Notes: a model not told the origin generated them from the letters alone. A stretch of 39,548 nt of DNA from Desulfobulbaceae bacterium (GCA_008933635.1 WBUQ01000024.1:1-39548); one strand, 5' to 3'. Shown: positions 26,105 to 34,884, counted from the first letter of the stretch. Numbers and translations are program-made.

Positions 26105-27097
26105 TCAGGCCGTCCCTGCGGAATTCCCTGTTTTTCGTTGTTCGAAGGTGCGGACGACACGGACAATACACAACACTATACCAAGAGAGAAGAGAATCCT
26201 CCCCCAAAATATGCCGCCGAACCTGCCGCCAAGGGCCATCATCAGCAGGGTATCCTCGACCAGGGAATGGCACATCCCCATCAGCGCCATCGAATAGAAG
26301 ATCTCCCGGCGGTCGAGCTTGCCCGAGCACGCTTCACGGATAATCAGGGCGCCCCCATAGCTGAGTCCCATGACCATGCCGACGACGGTGAGCGGCGCAG
26401 CCTGCCGACTCATCCCGAACACGGGCAGCACCGGCCCGAGCAGCCGCTCGAACAGCGTCAGTACCCCGATGGCGCGAAGAATCCGCATGCAGACCATGAT
26501 GCAGAAGATCACCAGGATGATCATGCCGAGATTGGAGACCTGGTTCAGGATCCAGGCGCCGAGCTCCGGGTCGGCCTCGCCGGTCCTGAAGAGCAGACGG
26601 GCAGGCTCCTGCCAAAGGCCCAGCAGTCGACAGACCCTGTCGAGCAGGAAGGCGTAGAGGACCGCCCCGCCGACCCGCAGGACGGCCACCGGCATCACCG
26701 CAGCACCCGCCCTCCGGCTGATGCTCAATTCCAGCGGCAGGGAATGGGCGATCAGCATGATCGAGCAGATGATCGTCACCTGCGCCGCGGTCAGCGACAG
26801 CCCCGGCGCCAGGGCGGCAAAAACCGCCATCCCGCCATAGATGCTGGTCAGGAGCGAGGTCGCCCATACCAGTCCCAGGGAACCGGGCAGGCCGACCAGT
26901 CTCATCACCGGCTCCAGCAGCAGGCTCAGCCAGGAAATCAGCCCCAGTTCCTCGAGGATCTTGGTGATGATGACTACCGGCACGGTAATTCTGATCAGTT
27001 CCCAGCTGGTCAGCGCCGTATCTTTCAGCAACGACTGCAGGTAGTTCCTGGATGCGGCGGCGGCCGAAGGCAATGCCGTCTTCTCCGTGTCAGCCAC
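26105..27097 (-). CDS. gate-domain (nucleoside recognition) membrane protein
   Basis: A 330-residue inner-membrane protein with about eight hydrophobic segments, e.g. I-T-V-P-V-V-I-I-T-K-I-L and M-I-I-L-V-I-F-C-I-M-V-C-M. The sequence fits the Gate/nucleoside-recognition family, in which two repeats contain conserved G-x-x-x-G turns (S-I-Y-G-G-M-A and L-S-Y-G-G-A-L-I). Substrates are generally unknown. The start is GTG at 27097, with GGAGAGAAGG 6 bases upstream, overlapping the previous gene by 8 bases. A poly-Ala/Ser N-terminal stretch precedes the first membrane helix. Confidence 0.82.
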   Translation of the reverse strand: MADTEKTALPSAAAASRNYLQSLLKDTALTSWELIRITVPVVIITKILEELGLISWLSLLLEPVMRLVGLPGSLGLVWATSLLTSIYGGMAVFAALAPGLSLTAAQVTIICSIMLIAHSLPLELSISRRAGAAVMPVAVLRVGGAVLYAFLLDRVCRLLGLWQEPARLLFRTGEADPELGAWILNQVSNLGMIILVIFCIMVCMRILRAIGVLTLFERLLGPVLPVFGMSRQAAPLTVVGMVMGLSYGGALIIREACSGKLDRREIFYSMALMGMCHSLVEDTLLMMALGGRFGGIFWGRILFSLGIVLCIVRVVRTFEQRKTGNSAGTA

Positions 27098-27296
27098 CCT
27101 TCTCTCCTTTCCCGGTGTTTCCCGGGCGCATTTTCATTGAAAAAAGCTGGCAGACAAGGCCGGAGGCGGCATAGACCACCTGCGCCGGCATCCTGCGGCT
27201 CTTGAATCTCATCGCCCGGCAGCCGTAGGGTTTCGCCGGGTCATAGGTTACATAATAGTGCATGCACTTGATGCACTCCGGCAGGTCAACAGCCAT
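27090..27296 (-). CDS. small Cys-containing conserved protein
   Basis: A 68-residue protein. Residues 8-11 are C-I-K-C, followed by M-H-Y-Y-V-T-Y-D-P-A-K-P-Y-G-C and a last Cys in V-C-Q-L-F. The four Cys could bind zinc or an iron-sulfur cluster. I recognise the motif as a conserved short family in sulfate- and metal-reducing bacteria, sometimes labelled as DNA glycosylase without basis. GAGGATGAG precedes the ATG. Its stop overlaps the next gene, so the two are probably coupled. Confidence 0.8.
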   Translation of the reverse strand: MAVDLPECIKCMHYYVTYDPAKPYGCRAMRFKSRRMPAQVVYAASGLVCQLFSMKMRPGNTGKGEKGG

Positions 27297-27305
27297 GGCT
27301 CATCC

Positions 27306-28535
27306 TCAGAAATCATTCCTCCCGCCCACCGGTATCACCGGCATCTCCCTGGTCAGGGTAAATGCGGCAAACAGTGCAGCCGTGATCATCGCACAACCTG
27401 CCACGACAAATCCGGCGCCGAGGCTGAAGTGATCGCCGATGCTGCCGATCAACGTCGGCATGACTCCGCCGCCGACCAAAAACGCCACCGGTATGCAGAG
27501 GGAGACTGCCGCCGCGCCCCTTTCCCTGCCGCCGGTTGCGCTGAGCATGGCAAAACCGGAAGGGAAAAAGCAGACCGCTATCACCGGCTGCAGGAAAATG
27601 GCGGCGAGCAGCGGGACACCGGCCAGCAGACCGAGGGGGACAGTCATGATCCCGGCCAGCAGCAGCACGACAAGCATCGTCCGCTGGTTGCCGAAGCGAT
27701 CGCCCAGCCAGCCGGCCGCAACCGGCATGACGATGGCGCACAGCCGCGACAGGGCGAGCAACCGATTGGCGGTGCCGGCATCCATGCCCTGCCCGGAAAC
27801 CAGCAACAGCGGCAGCATCGCATAGATTCCCATAGTGGAACAGATCGCCAGGGAAAACAGCAGGATCATCAGCCAGAAGCGGGGCATCGTCAGAAAATCC
27901 CGCAGAACGCCGAAATCGGGCGGACGACCCCGCTGCCGGCCCCCTTTGCCGGCAAGGCCAAACAACAGCGCCATCACGACAAGACCTGCACCCAGGATGG
28001 CCAGCCCCACCCGCCAGGTTGCCCAGCGGACCATGATCCCGCAGACCAGAGGGGCTATGACGAAACCGACGTTCGGTGCCAGCTCATGCACGGCAATTCC
28101 CCGTCCCCAGTATGGCGGCGCGATCATCCCGGTGATCGTCGAGAGCGCGGCCGGCAGGTAAAGTCCGGCTGAGACACCGAGGGCGAACAGGGCGGCGCGG
28201 AGACCAGGCAGATCCTGACAGGCGCTCAGGAGTGCCAGAGAGCAACCGGTGGCCAGGGTTGAACAGAAAATGGTCCATTTGAAGGTGATCCGTGCCGAAA
28301 TGAAACCGGAGGACAGTACCGAGAAAAAATAGCCGGCGGAAATCCACAGGAAGAATGAACCGGCGACGGTATGACTGAAACCGAGCTCCTGCTCAATCTG
28401 AGGCAGCAGGGGCGAGAAGATGATGCGGGAGAGGAAATTCAGCAGAAAGAGTGAGGCCAGCAATACCAGCTGGGGCAATATCCGGCGGAAAGGGAGATAT
28501 CCATCCCTTTCCGGTGAACAGCTGGCGACGGCCAT
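27306..28535 (-). CDS. major facilitator superfamily transporter
   Basis: A 409-residue membrane transporter of the MFS with about 12 hydrophobic segments. A central charged loop (G-K-G-G-R-Q-R-G-R-P-P-D) separates the halves, and a G-D-R-F-G-N-Q-R motif between segments 8 and 9 fits the second MFS signature A. The substrate cannot be predicted. Its ATG overlaps the sixA stop as TGATG, so it is translated with sixA. The next gene follows after 9 bases. Confidence 0.9.
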   Translation of the reverse strand: MAVASCSPERDGYLPFRRILPQLVLLASLFLLNFLSRIIFSPLLPQIEQELGFSHTVAGSFFLWISAGYFFSVLSSGFISARITFKWTIFCSTLATGCSLALLSACQDLPGLRAALFALGVSAGLYLPAALSTITGMIAPPYWGRGIAVHELAPNVGFVIAPLVCGIMVRWATWRVGLAILGAGLVVMALLFGLAGKGGRQRGRPPDFGVLRDFLTMPRFWLMILLFSLAICSTMGIYAMLPLLLVSGQGMDAGTANRLLALSRLCAIVMPVAAGWLGDRFGNQRTMLVVLLLAGIMTVPLGLLAGVPLLAAIFLQPVIAVCFFPSGFAMLSATGGRERGAAAVSLCIPVAFLVGGGVMPTLIGSIGDHFSLGAGFVVAGCAMITAALFAAFTLTREMPVIPVGGRNDF

Positions 28536-29041
28536 CACTCACTGCGTCCGTGATGTTTTTTCGGAAAATCGAAGAACAGCAGCCGGCCGGATCCCTCCTG
28601 CAGACCCTGCCATGACAGCCGGTCGAACTCGATGCCGACGACGCCGCAGGTCGGCATCACGCCGGTATTCCTGCCGGTCAGCCATTGCGCCAGGTCGGTG
28701 ATGCCGTAATTGTGGCCGACAAAGAACAGCACATCATGTTCGTCGGGGACACGGGCGATAGCCGCCAGCAGATCGGGGACATCGGCCTCGTAGATAGTTT
28801 CGTCAAAACGGATCAGGTCTTTGGGAAAGCCGACCGTTTCGGCGATGCGCCGCGCGGTTTTTCTCGCCCGTTTCGCCGGGCTGGACAAAATCAGGTCCGG
28901 ACTGACGCCGTGATCAGCCAGCCTCCTGCCCATGAACGGCGCATCGGCCTTGCCGCGGCCATTCAACGGCCGGTCGAAATCGGGCAGTCCGGGTTCGGCC
29001 CAGCTCGACTTGGCATGCCGGATGAGATACAGTCTCTTCAT
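28535..29041 (-). CDS. sixA: SixA-type phosphohistidine phosphatase
   Basis: A 168-residue histidine phosphatase of the SixA branch. It has L-I-R-H-A-K-S-S-W (catalytic His at about residue 9), S-S-P-A-K-R-A-R-K-T-A, and the second His in V-G-H-N-Y. SixA in E. coli acts on the phosphohistidine of ArcB or the PTS protein NPr; the substrate here is open. The ATG at 29041 overlaps the ParA-like stop as TGATG, while a longer start at 29074 lies in that gene. Histidine phosphatases of this type often lie beside CHAD genes, and one is nearby. Confidence 0.9.
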   Translation of the reverse strand: MKRLYLIRHAKSSWAEPGLPDFDRPLNGRGKADAPFMGRRLADHGVSPDLILSSPAKRARKTARRIAETVGFPKDLIRFDETIYEADVPDLLAAIARVPDEHDVLFFVGHNYGITDLAQWLTGRNTGVMPTCGVVGIEFDRLSWQGLQEGSGRLLFFDFPKKHHGRSE

Positions 29042-29784
29042 CACCGCCTGCTCCTTTCCCACACTTCCTGCCACAGCTTATCGTACTGACGGGCCGCCGG
29101 TGACAGCCGGGCCGTGGCGCCAACCGGCTGACGCAGGATCCCCATCTTCTCGATCTCCGCCAGGAATGGGATGGAAGTCTTCAGAAAGAGCGGATATTTG
29201 CTGTATTTTTCCATCATCGCCAAGTGCATCGATTTCCTCCGCTCGACCATCGAGAAGAAGGCCAGGATTTTGCCCTTGTCGGCATCGAGCTTGCCAAAGA
29301 GTTTCAGCAGCTGTTCCAAGGCGATCAGCGACAGGGTGGTGGGGATGACAGGACAGACCAGGTTGTCTGCCGCTTCAATGATGTTTTCCGAGAGCAGCGT
29401 CAGGTTGGGTGGACAATCCAGGACCAGGACATCGTAATCATCCTTCAAGGGAGCGAACACTCCTGTCAGGACCTGACGCCGTTTCTTCTCGGCCAGCCGG
29501 TTGAGGACAAGGTCGAGGTTGCGGAAGGAAAAATGCGCCGGCAGCAAATCGAGACCTGGAAAATCGGTTCCCCGGATATTCCTGGCGATTTCGCCTTCAA
29601 GGAGCTTTTCACTGTTGAACTTCTTCTTCGGCTTGATCCGGAAATAATAGGATGCCGCCCCCTGCGAATCCATATCGCAGAGCAGGGTGCGCTGACCGGA
29701 GATGGCAGCGGTGTACGCCAGATTCACCGCCGTGGCGGTCTTGCCGACCCCTCCCTTGCTGCTGTATATGGCCAGTGTATTCAT
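29041..29784 (-). CDS. orphan ParA/MinD-type ATPase
   Basis: A 247-residue ParA-family ATPase. The deviant Walker A is K-G-G-V-G-K-T at residues 10-16, and D-M-D-S-Q-G-A-A and the Walker-B-like V-L-V-L-D-C-P-P follow. It lacks the N-terminal DNA-binding helix domain of plasmid P1-type ParA, and no ParB, parS repeats or MinE are near, so it is probably not a chromosome partition gene. Basic residues (K-P-K-K-K) could bind the nucleoid. ParA-like ATPases of this size position cargoes such as carboxysomes. Coupling to the CHAD gene and sixA by TGATG overlaps suggests the cargo is linked to those. A GTG at 29787 is an alternative start. Confidence 0.9.
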   Translation of the reverse strand: MNTLAIYSSKGGVGKTATAVNLAYTAAISGQRTLLCDMDSQGAASYYFRIKPKKKFNSEKLLEGEIARNIRGTDFPGLDLLPAHFSFRNLDLVLNRLAEKKRRQVLTGVFAPLKDDYDVLVLDCPPNLTLLSENIIEAADNLVCPVIPTTLSLIALEQLLKLFGKLDADKGKILAFFSMVERRKSMHLAMMEKYSKYPLFLKTSIPFLAEIEKMGILRQPVGATARLSPAARQYDKLWQEVWERSRR

Positions 29785-31370
29785 CACCGCCTGCCCGCTG
29801 CCTCTCCGGGAGGCCCAACGCCGCCAGCCCTGACGATCGTCTGCACCAGTTCCCGGTTCTCGGCGCAGGCGAAATCGGCGAATATCGCCTCGAACTCGCC
29901 CCGCACCTGCTGTTGCCGCTCAAACAGCCGGGTCATAAGACCACCCAGGGCGGCGGCAACGGCCAGGGCCTGTTGCGGCTCCCCGTTCCGACCCGGACTG
30001 CGGAAGGTCCCGAGCATCACCTGCTGCACCGACAAATCATTGAATTCGCCAAGGTTGTTCTGCAGTTTCTTCATGTGTTTAATCAGCAGTTCGACCTCTT
30101 CCGGTGGAAACAGCGAATGGAAGAATTCCAGGAGGTACCGCAGTTTCTTGACCTCGATGCGCAGGGCATGGAGGGCCGCCGGAGGGCTGTCTGGCCCGAG
30201 GTCTTCACCCCGGGCGATCAGCTTGCGAAAGCGTTTCTTCACCGCCCTGGCGGCAAATACCCGGCACAGTCCAGCCTCCTCCGCCGCTTCCTCCGGCAGA
30301 TTCTCCAGAAAGTGCTGCCACTGCCCGAGCAGGCGCGTAAACCTTTGAGATTTCAGGCTCTTCCGCATCGACCTGAACTCCCTGTTCCGGTACTCCCGCA
30401 TCCCGCGGACAAAACCGGTCAGCCCGGGGTGCAGCACCGTCGGCAGCATCTTCCGATAATCATCTTCCTGCAGCAGATAGACATCACTGTCGCGGACATT
30501 TCCGGTCGTCTGGGTGATCCAGCGGAATTCGGCGCGAAAATGGCGCCCCTGCTCTCCGGGGATCTTCTTGGCGAAAATACTGAGAAGGGACCGGGTCCGG
30601 CGCAGGGATATCCGCAGGTCATGGAGGAACTCGGTATCGATGTCATCGACGGTTCCCGGCAGGTTTCTCCGGATGTCGGACAGCACGGCCAGTCCCGCCT
30701 GCCGCAGCCCGCCCCGGATAGAGATGTCCCGCGGCAGAAGTATGGCCGTTTTGGAACCGTGCGAATCGACGTCGATGCCTGCCCTGGCCAGGATCGGAAC
30801 CAGAAAATGGGTTCCGTTCGGTATTTCCTCCAAGCCATCCTCCCGCATCAGCTGGAGGACGGTCTGGAATTCCTGGTCGTAGCCGCGGATGCCGGTAAGA
30901 TGGAGATGGCAGATGTCCGCCGGCCCCGAAGCCCCAGCGGGGATGATGGTCCGTTCCAGCCTGAGGCGGAGGACGGTCTTTTCGTCCTCATTGAGCAACT
31001 GGAAGAAGCGGCGATGCCGTACCAGTTGCAGTTTCGGACACAGGGCCCGGATGTCGGCATCTTCGATCAGATCATCCCGCAGCGGCCCCTCCTGAAAATT
31101 CCACCAGAACGGTCGTTTCTTCCTCGGCCCCCTGCCCTCACCCAGCAGTGTCCCGTCAGCCGAGAACAGCCTATACCGCCTGCCGCTGCGGGCAAGCGCC
31201 CTGCCCGAAATGAGCAACCTCCATTCAAAGGTGTCAAGGTACTCCTCCCGCACCTCCTCCGGTTCCAGTTCACCGACGGCATACCCGTCGCCAAGACGCT
31301 CGGCAAGAGAGGCAATCTCAATCCCGGTGGGAGCAACAAACGTGCTGGATGGAACCTTTTCGATCATCAT
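29784..31370 (-). CDS. CYTH-like/CHAD domain protein
   Basis: A 528-residue protein. The N-terminal ~205 residues resemble a CYTH triphosphate-binding fold (Y-L-D-T-F-E-W-R-L-L-I-S-G-R-A-L), but the usual E-x-E-x-K signature at the start is missing, so it is likely inactive. From about residue 215 to 510 comes a CHAD domain, with the hallmark helices L-H-D-L-R-I-S-L-R-R-T-R-S-L-L and L-H-A-L-R-I-E-V-K-K-L-R-Y-L-L-E-F-F. CHAD domains bind inorganic polyphosphate and localise to polyP granules (family knowledge). The ATG at 31370 is followed by a second ATG, 10 bases past the argJ stop. The next gene, parA-like, begins at a TGATG overlap. Confidence 0.9.
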   Translation of the reverse strand: MMIEKVPSSTFVAPTGIEIASLAERLGDGYAVGELEPEEVREEYLDTFEWRLLISGRALARSGRRYRLFSADGTLLGEGRGPRKKRPFWWNFQEGPLRDDLIEDADIRALCPKLQLVRHRRFFQLLNEDEKTVLRLRLERTIIPAGASGPADICHLHLTGIRGYDQEFQTVLQLMREDGLEEIPNGTHFLVPILARAGIDVDSHGSKTAILLPRDISIRGGLRQAGLAVLSDIRRNLPGTVDDIDTEFLHDLRISLRRTRSLLSIFAKKIPGEQGRHFRAEFRWITQTTGNVRDSDVYLLQEDDYRKMLPTVLHPGLTGFVRGMREYRNREFRSMRKSLKSQRFTRLLGQWQHFLENLPEEAAEEAGLCRVFAARAVKKRFRKLIARGEDLGPDSPPAALHALRIEVKKLRYLLEFFHSLFPPEEVELLIKHMKKLQNNLGEFNDLSVQQVMLGTFRSPGRNGEPQQALAVAAALGGLMTRLFERQQQVRGEFEAIFADFACAENRELVQTIVRAGGVGPPGEAAGRR

Positions 31371-31380
31371 CGACCGCGGG

Positions 31381-32580
31381 TCATGTCCGGTAGTTGGCGT
31401 TGATCTTCACATAATCCATTGAAAAATCACAGGTGTAGATCTCCTCGCAGCCCGCCCCGTCCTTGAGGTCGATACAGACGGCGAAATGTTTTTCCTTCAG
31501 GACCCGGGAGGCAGCCGCTTCCGCTTCCTTGCCGAGACTCTGGCCATTCTTGACGATGAGCACGTCGTTGAAGGCGATGTCGACATGGTCCGGATTGAAC
31601 CGTACGCCCGAGCGCCCCATGGCGGCAATGATCCGGCCCCAGTTGGCATCCTCGCCGAAGAAAGCTGTCTTCACCAGATTGGAATTGGCAACGGTCCGGG
31701 CAAGACGCTCGGCGTCTTCGTTCTCCTTGGCGCCGCAGACTCGGACGGTGATGGTCTTGGTCGCGCCCTCGCCGTCGGCGACGATCATCAGGGCAAGCTC
31801 CCGCAGTACCTCCTCGAGGGCGTCGGTGAACACCTGACGGTCCTTCTGGGGGGCGTCCTCGTCGATCCACGGATTGCCGGCACGGCCATTGGCCATCACC
31901 AGGACCATATCGTTGGTGCTGGTGTCGCCATCGACGGTGATGCGGTTGAACGTCCGCTTGACTCCGCTTACCAGCGAGGTGTGCAGTTCGGGGAAACTGA
32001 TCTGGACATCGGTCAGTACGAAGGCCAGCATCGTCGCCATGTTCGGCATGATCATTCCCGAACCCTTGGCCATTCCGGCGATATTGACCTCCTTGCCGCC
32101 AAGCTCGATCGTGCGGAAGGATGTCTTTGGCACGGTGTCGGTGGTCATGATCGCCCTGGCCACCTGGTCAAAGCCTTCCGGGGAAAGCCCGGCGACGAGC
32201 TTGTCGATGCTGGCGGTAAAGGCCGGCATGTTCAACTGCTCGCCGATCACCCCGGTTGAGGCGATCTGAACGAGATTATCCTGAATGCCCAGCGCCTGCG
32301 AAACAAGCGCGCTGGTCATGCGGGCGTTCTCCATGCCCTGCTCGCCGGTACAGGCGTTGGCACAGCCGCTGTTGACCAGGACAGCCTGGGCCCGCCCCTG
32401 CTTCAGGCGCTCGATATCGAGCAGTACCGGCGCGGCCTTGACCTGATTGGTGGTGAACACCCCGGCGGTCACCGCCGGGGTGTCGCTGAAAATCAATCCG
32501 AGATCGAGCCTGTCCGCATACCTGATGCCAGCCGCAACGGCTGACGTGGAAAAACCTTTGACTACCATTCGACGATCCAT
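31381..32580 (-). CDS. argJ: bifunctional glutamate N-acetyltransferase / ornithine acetyltransferase
   Basis: A 399-residue ArgJ that recycles acetyl groups in arginine synthesis. The precursor self-cleaves before the Thr in the motif M-A-K-G-S-G-M-I-M-P-N-M-A-T-M-L, giving alpha and beta chains. The C-terminus includes F-F-G-E-D-A-N-W-G-R-I. The start at 32580 has AAGGG upstream. This is the first gene of the long minus-strand run, and its promoter must lie in the following gap. Whether it is one- or two-substrate cannot be read from sequence. Confidence 0.97.
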   Translation of the reverse strand: MDRRMVVKGFSTSAVAAGIRYADRLDLGLIFSDTPAVTAGVFTTNQVKAAPVLLDIERLKQGRAQAVLVNSGCANACTGEQGMENARMTSALVSQALGIQDNLVQIASTGVIGEQLNMPAFTASIDKLVAGLSPEGFDQVARAIMTTDTVPKTSFRTIELGGKEVNIAGMAKGSGMIMPNMATMLAFVLTDVQISFPELHTSLVSGVKRTFNRITVDGDTSTNDMVLVMANGRAGNPWIDEDAPQKDRQVFTDALEEVLRELALMIVADGEGATKTITVRVCGAKENEDAERLARTVANSNLVKTAFFGEDANWGRIIAAMGRSGVRFNPDHVDIAFNDVLIVKNGQSLGKEAEAAASRVLKEKHFAVCIDLKDGAGCEEIYTCDFSMDYVKINANYRT

Positions 32581-32876
32581 TTAGAATAATTCCCTTCCCC
32601 GGCACGTACGATCCCCATGGCCGCACAACGGTCTCGCCAGACCGGCCTCCCTTTCGTCACTCCGAAAGCGGTGCCTGCCTCCCGTTCGGAAAATAATATT
32701 CATAATAATCTACCATCCCTAGCCCTGGCTATGCTAGTATAAAATGGGCAGAGGGCCGGCTCGCCGACGCGACTGCCGCACCAGCCCGCTCCGGAAAGCC
32801 GGAAATCTTCCCCTGCGCTCTTTCCGGGGATGCGGCGGAATCTCGACCAGATCAACATTCCTCAGCACAACCTTGT
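32581..32876. other. divergent argJ/cls intergenic region
   Basis: A 296-base gap. On the plus strand, TATAAA at 32739-32744 could be a -10 for cls, but no good -35 stands 17 bases upstream. The sequence TAGCCCTGGCTA just before it is an inverted repeat. A convincing argJ promoter was not found. The rest shows nothing. Confidence 0.4.
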
Positions 32877-34382
32877 ATGCCGCCCGATCAGCTGCACTGG
32901 AGTTATCACCTCTTTTCCACCATCTTCCTTCTCGCCGACCTGACCATCCGGATCGGACTGTCCGTCAGGGTCATCATGCGCCGGCGCCCGTATCCGATCA
33001 CCCTTGCCTGGCTGGTCGTCATCCTCCTCGTCCCGTTCGCCGGCGGTTTCTTTTATCTGCTGTTCGGCGAAAACCGCCTCTCGGACAAACGGACGGCTCG
33101 GATTCTGCTGTCGGTCCCCCTGTACCAGCACTGGCTGCAGACCCTCCATGGCCGATCGCCGGTGCAGTGGCAGCATCTCAACCCGGAATGCTCGCACCTG
33201 CACCAGCAGGCCGTGGCGCTCGCCGGCATACCCGCCCTCGACGGCAACGCCCTCGAGCTGATCGACAGTCCGGAAGTCATCCTCAAGGCAATTATTGATG
33301 ACATCGAACAGGCCCGTTCCACCTGCCACCTGCAATTCTATATCTGGGAAGAGGGCGGCATGGTCGACGAGGTGATGGCGGCCCTCGGCCGGGCCAACTC
33401 CCGCGGGGTGGGCTGCCGCCTGCTGCTCGATGCCATCGGCAGCCGGGATTTCCTCCGCAGCAAGACAGCGAAAACGATGCGCGCCGCCGGAATCAAGATC
33501 CAGGAATCTCTGCCGGCCAGCATCTATTCCACCCTCTTTGCCCGGATCGATATCCGCAATCACCGCAAGCTGGTCATCATCGACGGCAGGATCGCCTACA
33601 CCGGCAGCCAGAACATGGTCGATCCCAGCGTATTCAAGCAGGACGCCGGCGTCGGCAAGTGGATAGATCTGATGGTGCGGATCCGGGGCCCGGTGGTCGA
33701 AGCCCTGGCCGGAACCTTCGTCAACGACTGGTTTCTTGATGCCGATATCCGCCATTTCAGGCCCAAATCGGTGCGGGAGGACATCGATACCGTCCGACGA
33801 ATCGCCGACATCCATCCATCCCCGCCGGTCGGAAAGATCGCCGTCCAGCTCGTCCCATCCGGTCCCGGAATGGCGCAGGACTCGATCCACAGCCTGCTCC
33901 TGGCGACCATCTACGCCGCTCGCCGGGAACTGACTCTCACCACCCCCTATTTCATTCCCGACGAACCGCTGCTCATCGCCCTGAAGGCGGCTGCACAGCG
34001 CGGCGTCGCTGTCCGCATCATCGTCCCGGCCAAGAATGATTCCCGGCTGGTCGAGTATGCCAGCCGGGCCCGCTTCGAGGAGCTCGTGTCCGCCGGGGTG
34101 ACGATCCTGCAGTTCACCGGCGGGCTCCTCCACGCCAAGACCATCACCGTCGATGGCGACATTGCCCTGGTCGGCTCGGTCAATCTCGACATGCGCAGCT
34201 TCTGGCTCAATTTCGAAGCGACGCTGTTCATCTACGACCCGGCATTTACCAGCACCCTGCGGCATCTGCAGCATCGCTACGTCAACCAGTCCGTGCCCCT
34301 CGACAGCAGAGTCCTGGCCGAACGCACGCGATTGGAACGGTTCAGGGAAAATCTCGCCCTGCTGATCGGCCCCCTGCTCTAA
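32877..34382 (+). CDS. cls: cardiolipin synthase (PLD superfamily)
   Basis: A 501-residue cardiolipin synthase, which joins two phosphatidylglycerols in the inner membrane. Two N-terminal membrane segments (about 10-30 and 40-60) end in F-Y-L-L-F-G-E-N-R. The two PLD motifs are H-R-K-L-V-I-I-D-G and H-A-K-T-I-T-V-D-G-D-I-A-L-V-G-S, complete for catalysis. No strong ribosome site precedes the ATG. Which of the cls paralogues it is cannot be fixed. It is transcribed divergently from argJ and ends 26 bases from the ferritin-like gene. Confidence 0.92.
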   Translation: MPPDQLHWSYHLFSTIFLLADLTIRIGLSVRVIMRRRPYPITLAWLVVILLVPFAGGFFYLLFGENRLSDKRTARILLSVPLYQHWLQTLHGRSPVQWQHLNPECSHLHQQAVALAGIPALDGNALELIDSPEVILKAIIDDIEQARSTCHLQFYIWEEGGMVDEVMAALGRANSRGVGCRLLLDAIGSRDFLRSKTAKTMRAAGIKIQESLPASIYSTLFARIDIRNHRKLVIIDGRIAYTGSQNMVDPSVFKQDAGVGKWIDLMVRIRGPVVEALAGTFVNDWFLDADIRHFRPKSVREDIDTVRRIADIHPSPPVGKIAVQLVPSGPGMAQDSIHSLLLATIYAARRELTLTTPYFIPDEPLLIALKAAAQRGVAVRIIVPAKNDSRLVEYASRARFEELVSAGVTILQFTGGLLHAKTITVDGDIALVGSVNLDMRSFWLNFEATLFIYDPAFTSTLRHLQHRYVNQSVPLDSRVLAERTRLERFRENLALLIGPLL

Positions 34383-34408
34383 CCCCTGCCAGCAGCCAGC
34401 AGCGACGG

Positions 34409-34879
34409 TCAGCCGGCATGTTCCGCCCCGGCCATCCCGTTCAGCATCTCGACGTGCCGACGCTCCTCGTCGATGATGGCGGCCAGTTGCTGCCTGACCC
34501 CCTCATCCTCGACCAGGTCGGCGAGGAACTGATAAAACAGGATGGTATCCTCCTCAAAGGCCACGGACTGCCGGAGGAATCCGGAAATCTCCCCGGCTCC
34601 CGCCAGTTCGTCCGCATCAAGGGCGAACGTCTGCTCCTTGACCATCTCCTGCAGCAGACTGCGCCCCATCCGTTCCGCCTCCGTCAGCCCTTCCGGATTG
34701 TGGGAACATCCACCTATCGCTGCAAAAATGCGGGCATGGCGGGCCTCCTCCTTCGCCATCCAGCGCAGCAACTCCGCCATTGCCGGTTTTCCCACCCGAT
34801 CGGCGGCCCGGAGATATGTCGACTCGCCGTTGCGTTCGATCTGAACGGCGATGGCGCAGATATCCTCGCGAGTGAACAT
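34409..34879 (-). CDS. ferritin-like diiron protein
   Basis: A 156-residue protein of the ferritin-like superfamily, rubrerythrin-like but without a C-terminal rubredoxin domain. The helix signatures are E-R-N-G-E at residues 15-19, E-E-A-R-H at 44-48 (E-x-x-H), F-E-E-D-T-I-L-F-Y, and D-E-E-R-R-H (E-x-x-H) near the end. These can bind two irons. Rubrerythrin-like proteins in anaerobes reduce peroxide; that role is likely, not proven. The ATG at 34879 is preceded by AAGGAGAG. It follows the exported protein gene by 5 bases, so they are an operon. Confidence 0.87.
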   Translation of the reverse strand: MFTREDICAIAVQIERNGESTYLRAADRVGKPAMAELLRWMAKEEARHARIFAAIGGCSHNPEGLTEAERMGRSLLQEMVKEQTFALDADELAGAGEISGFLRQSVAFEEDTILFYQFLADLVEDEGVRQQLAAIIDEERRHVEMLNGMAGAEHAG

Positions 34880-34884
34880 GCGCG

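Noticed and set aside
29041-29784. chromosome-partition parA
   Set aside because: No parB, no parS-like repeats and no origin genes nearby; an orphan cargo-positioning ATPase fits better.
32862-34274. 470-codon minus-strand open frame opposite cls
   Set aside because: The complete PLD motifs on the plus strand fix the real gene; the reverse frame has no recognised domain.
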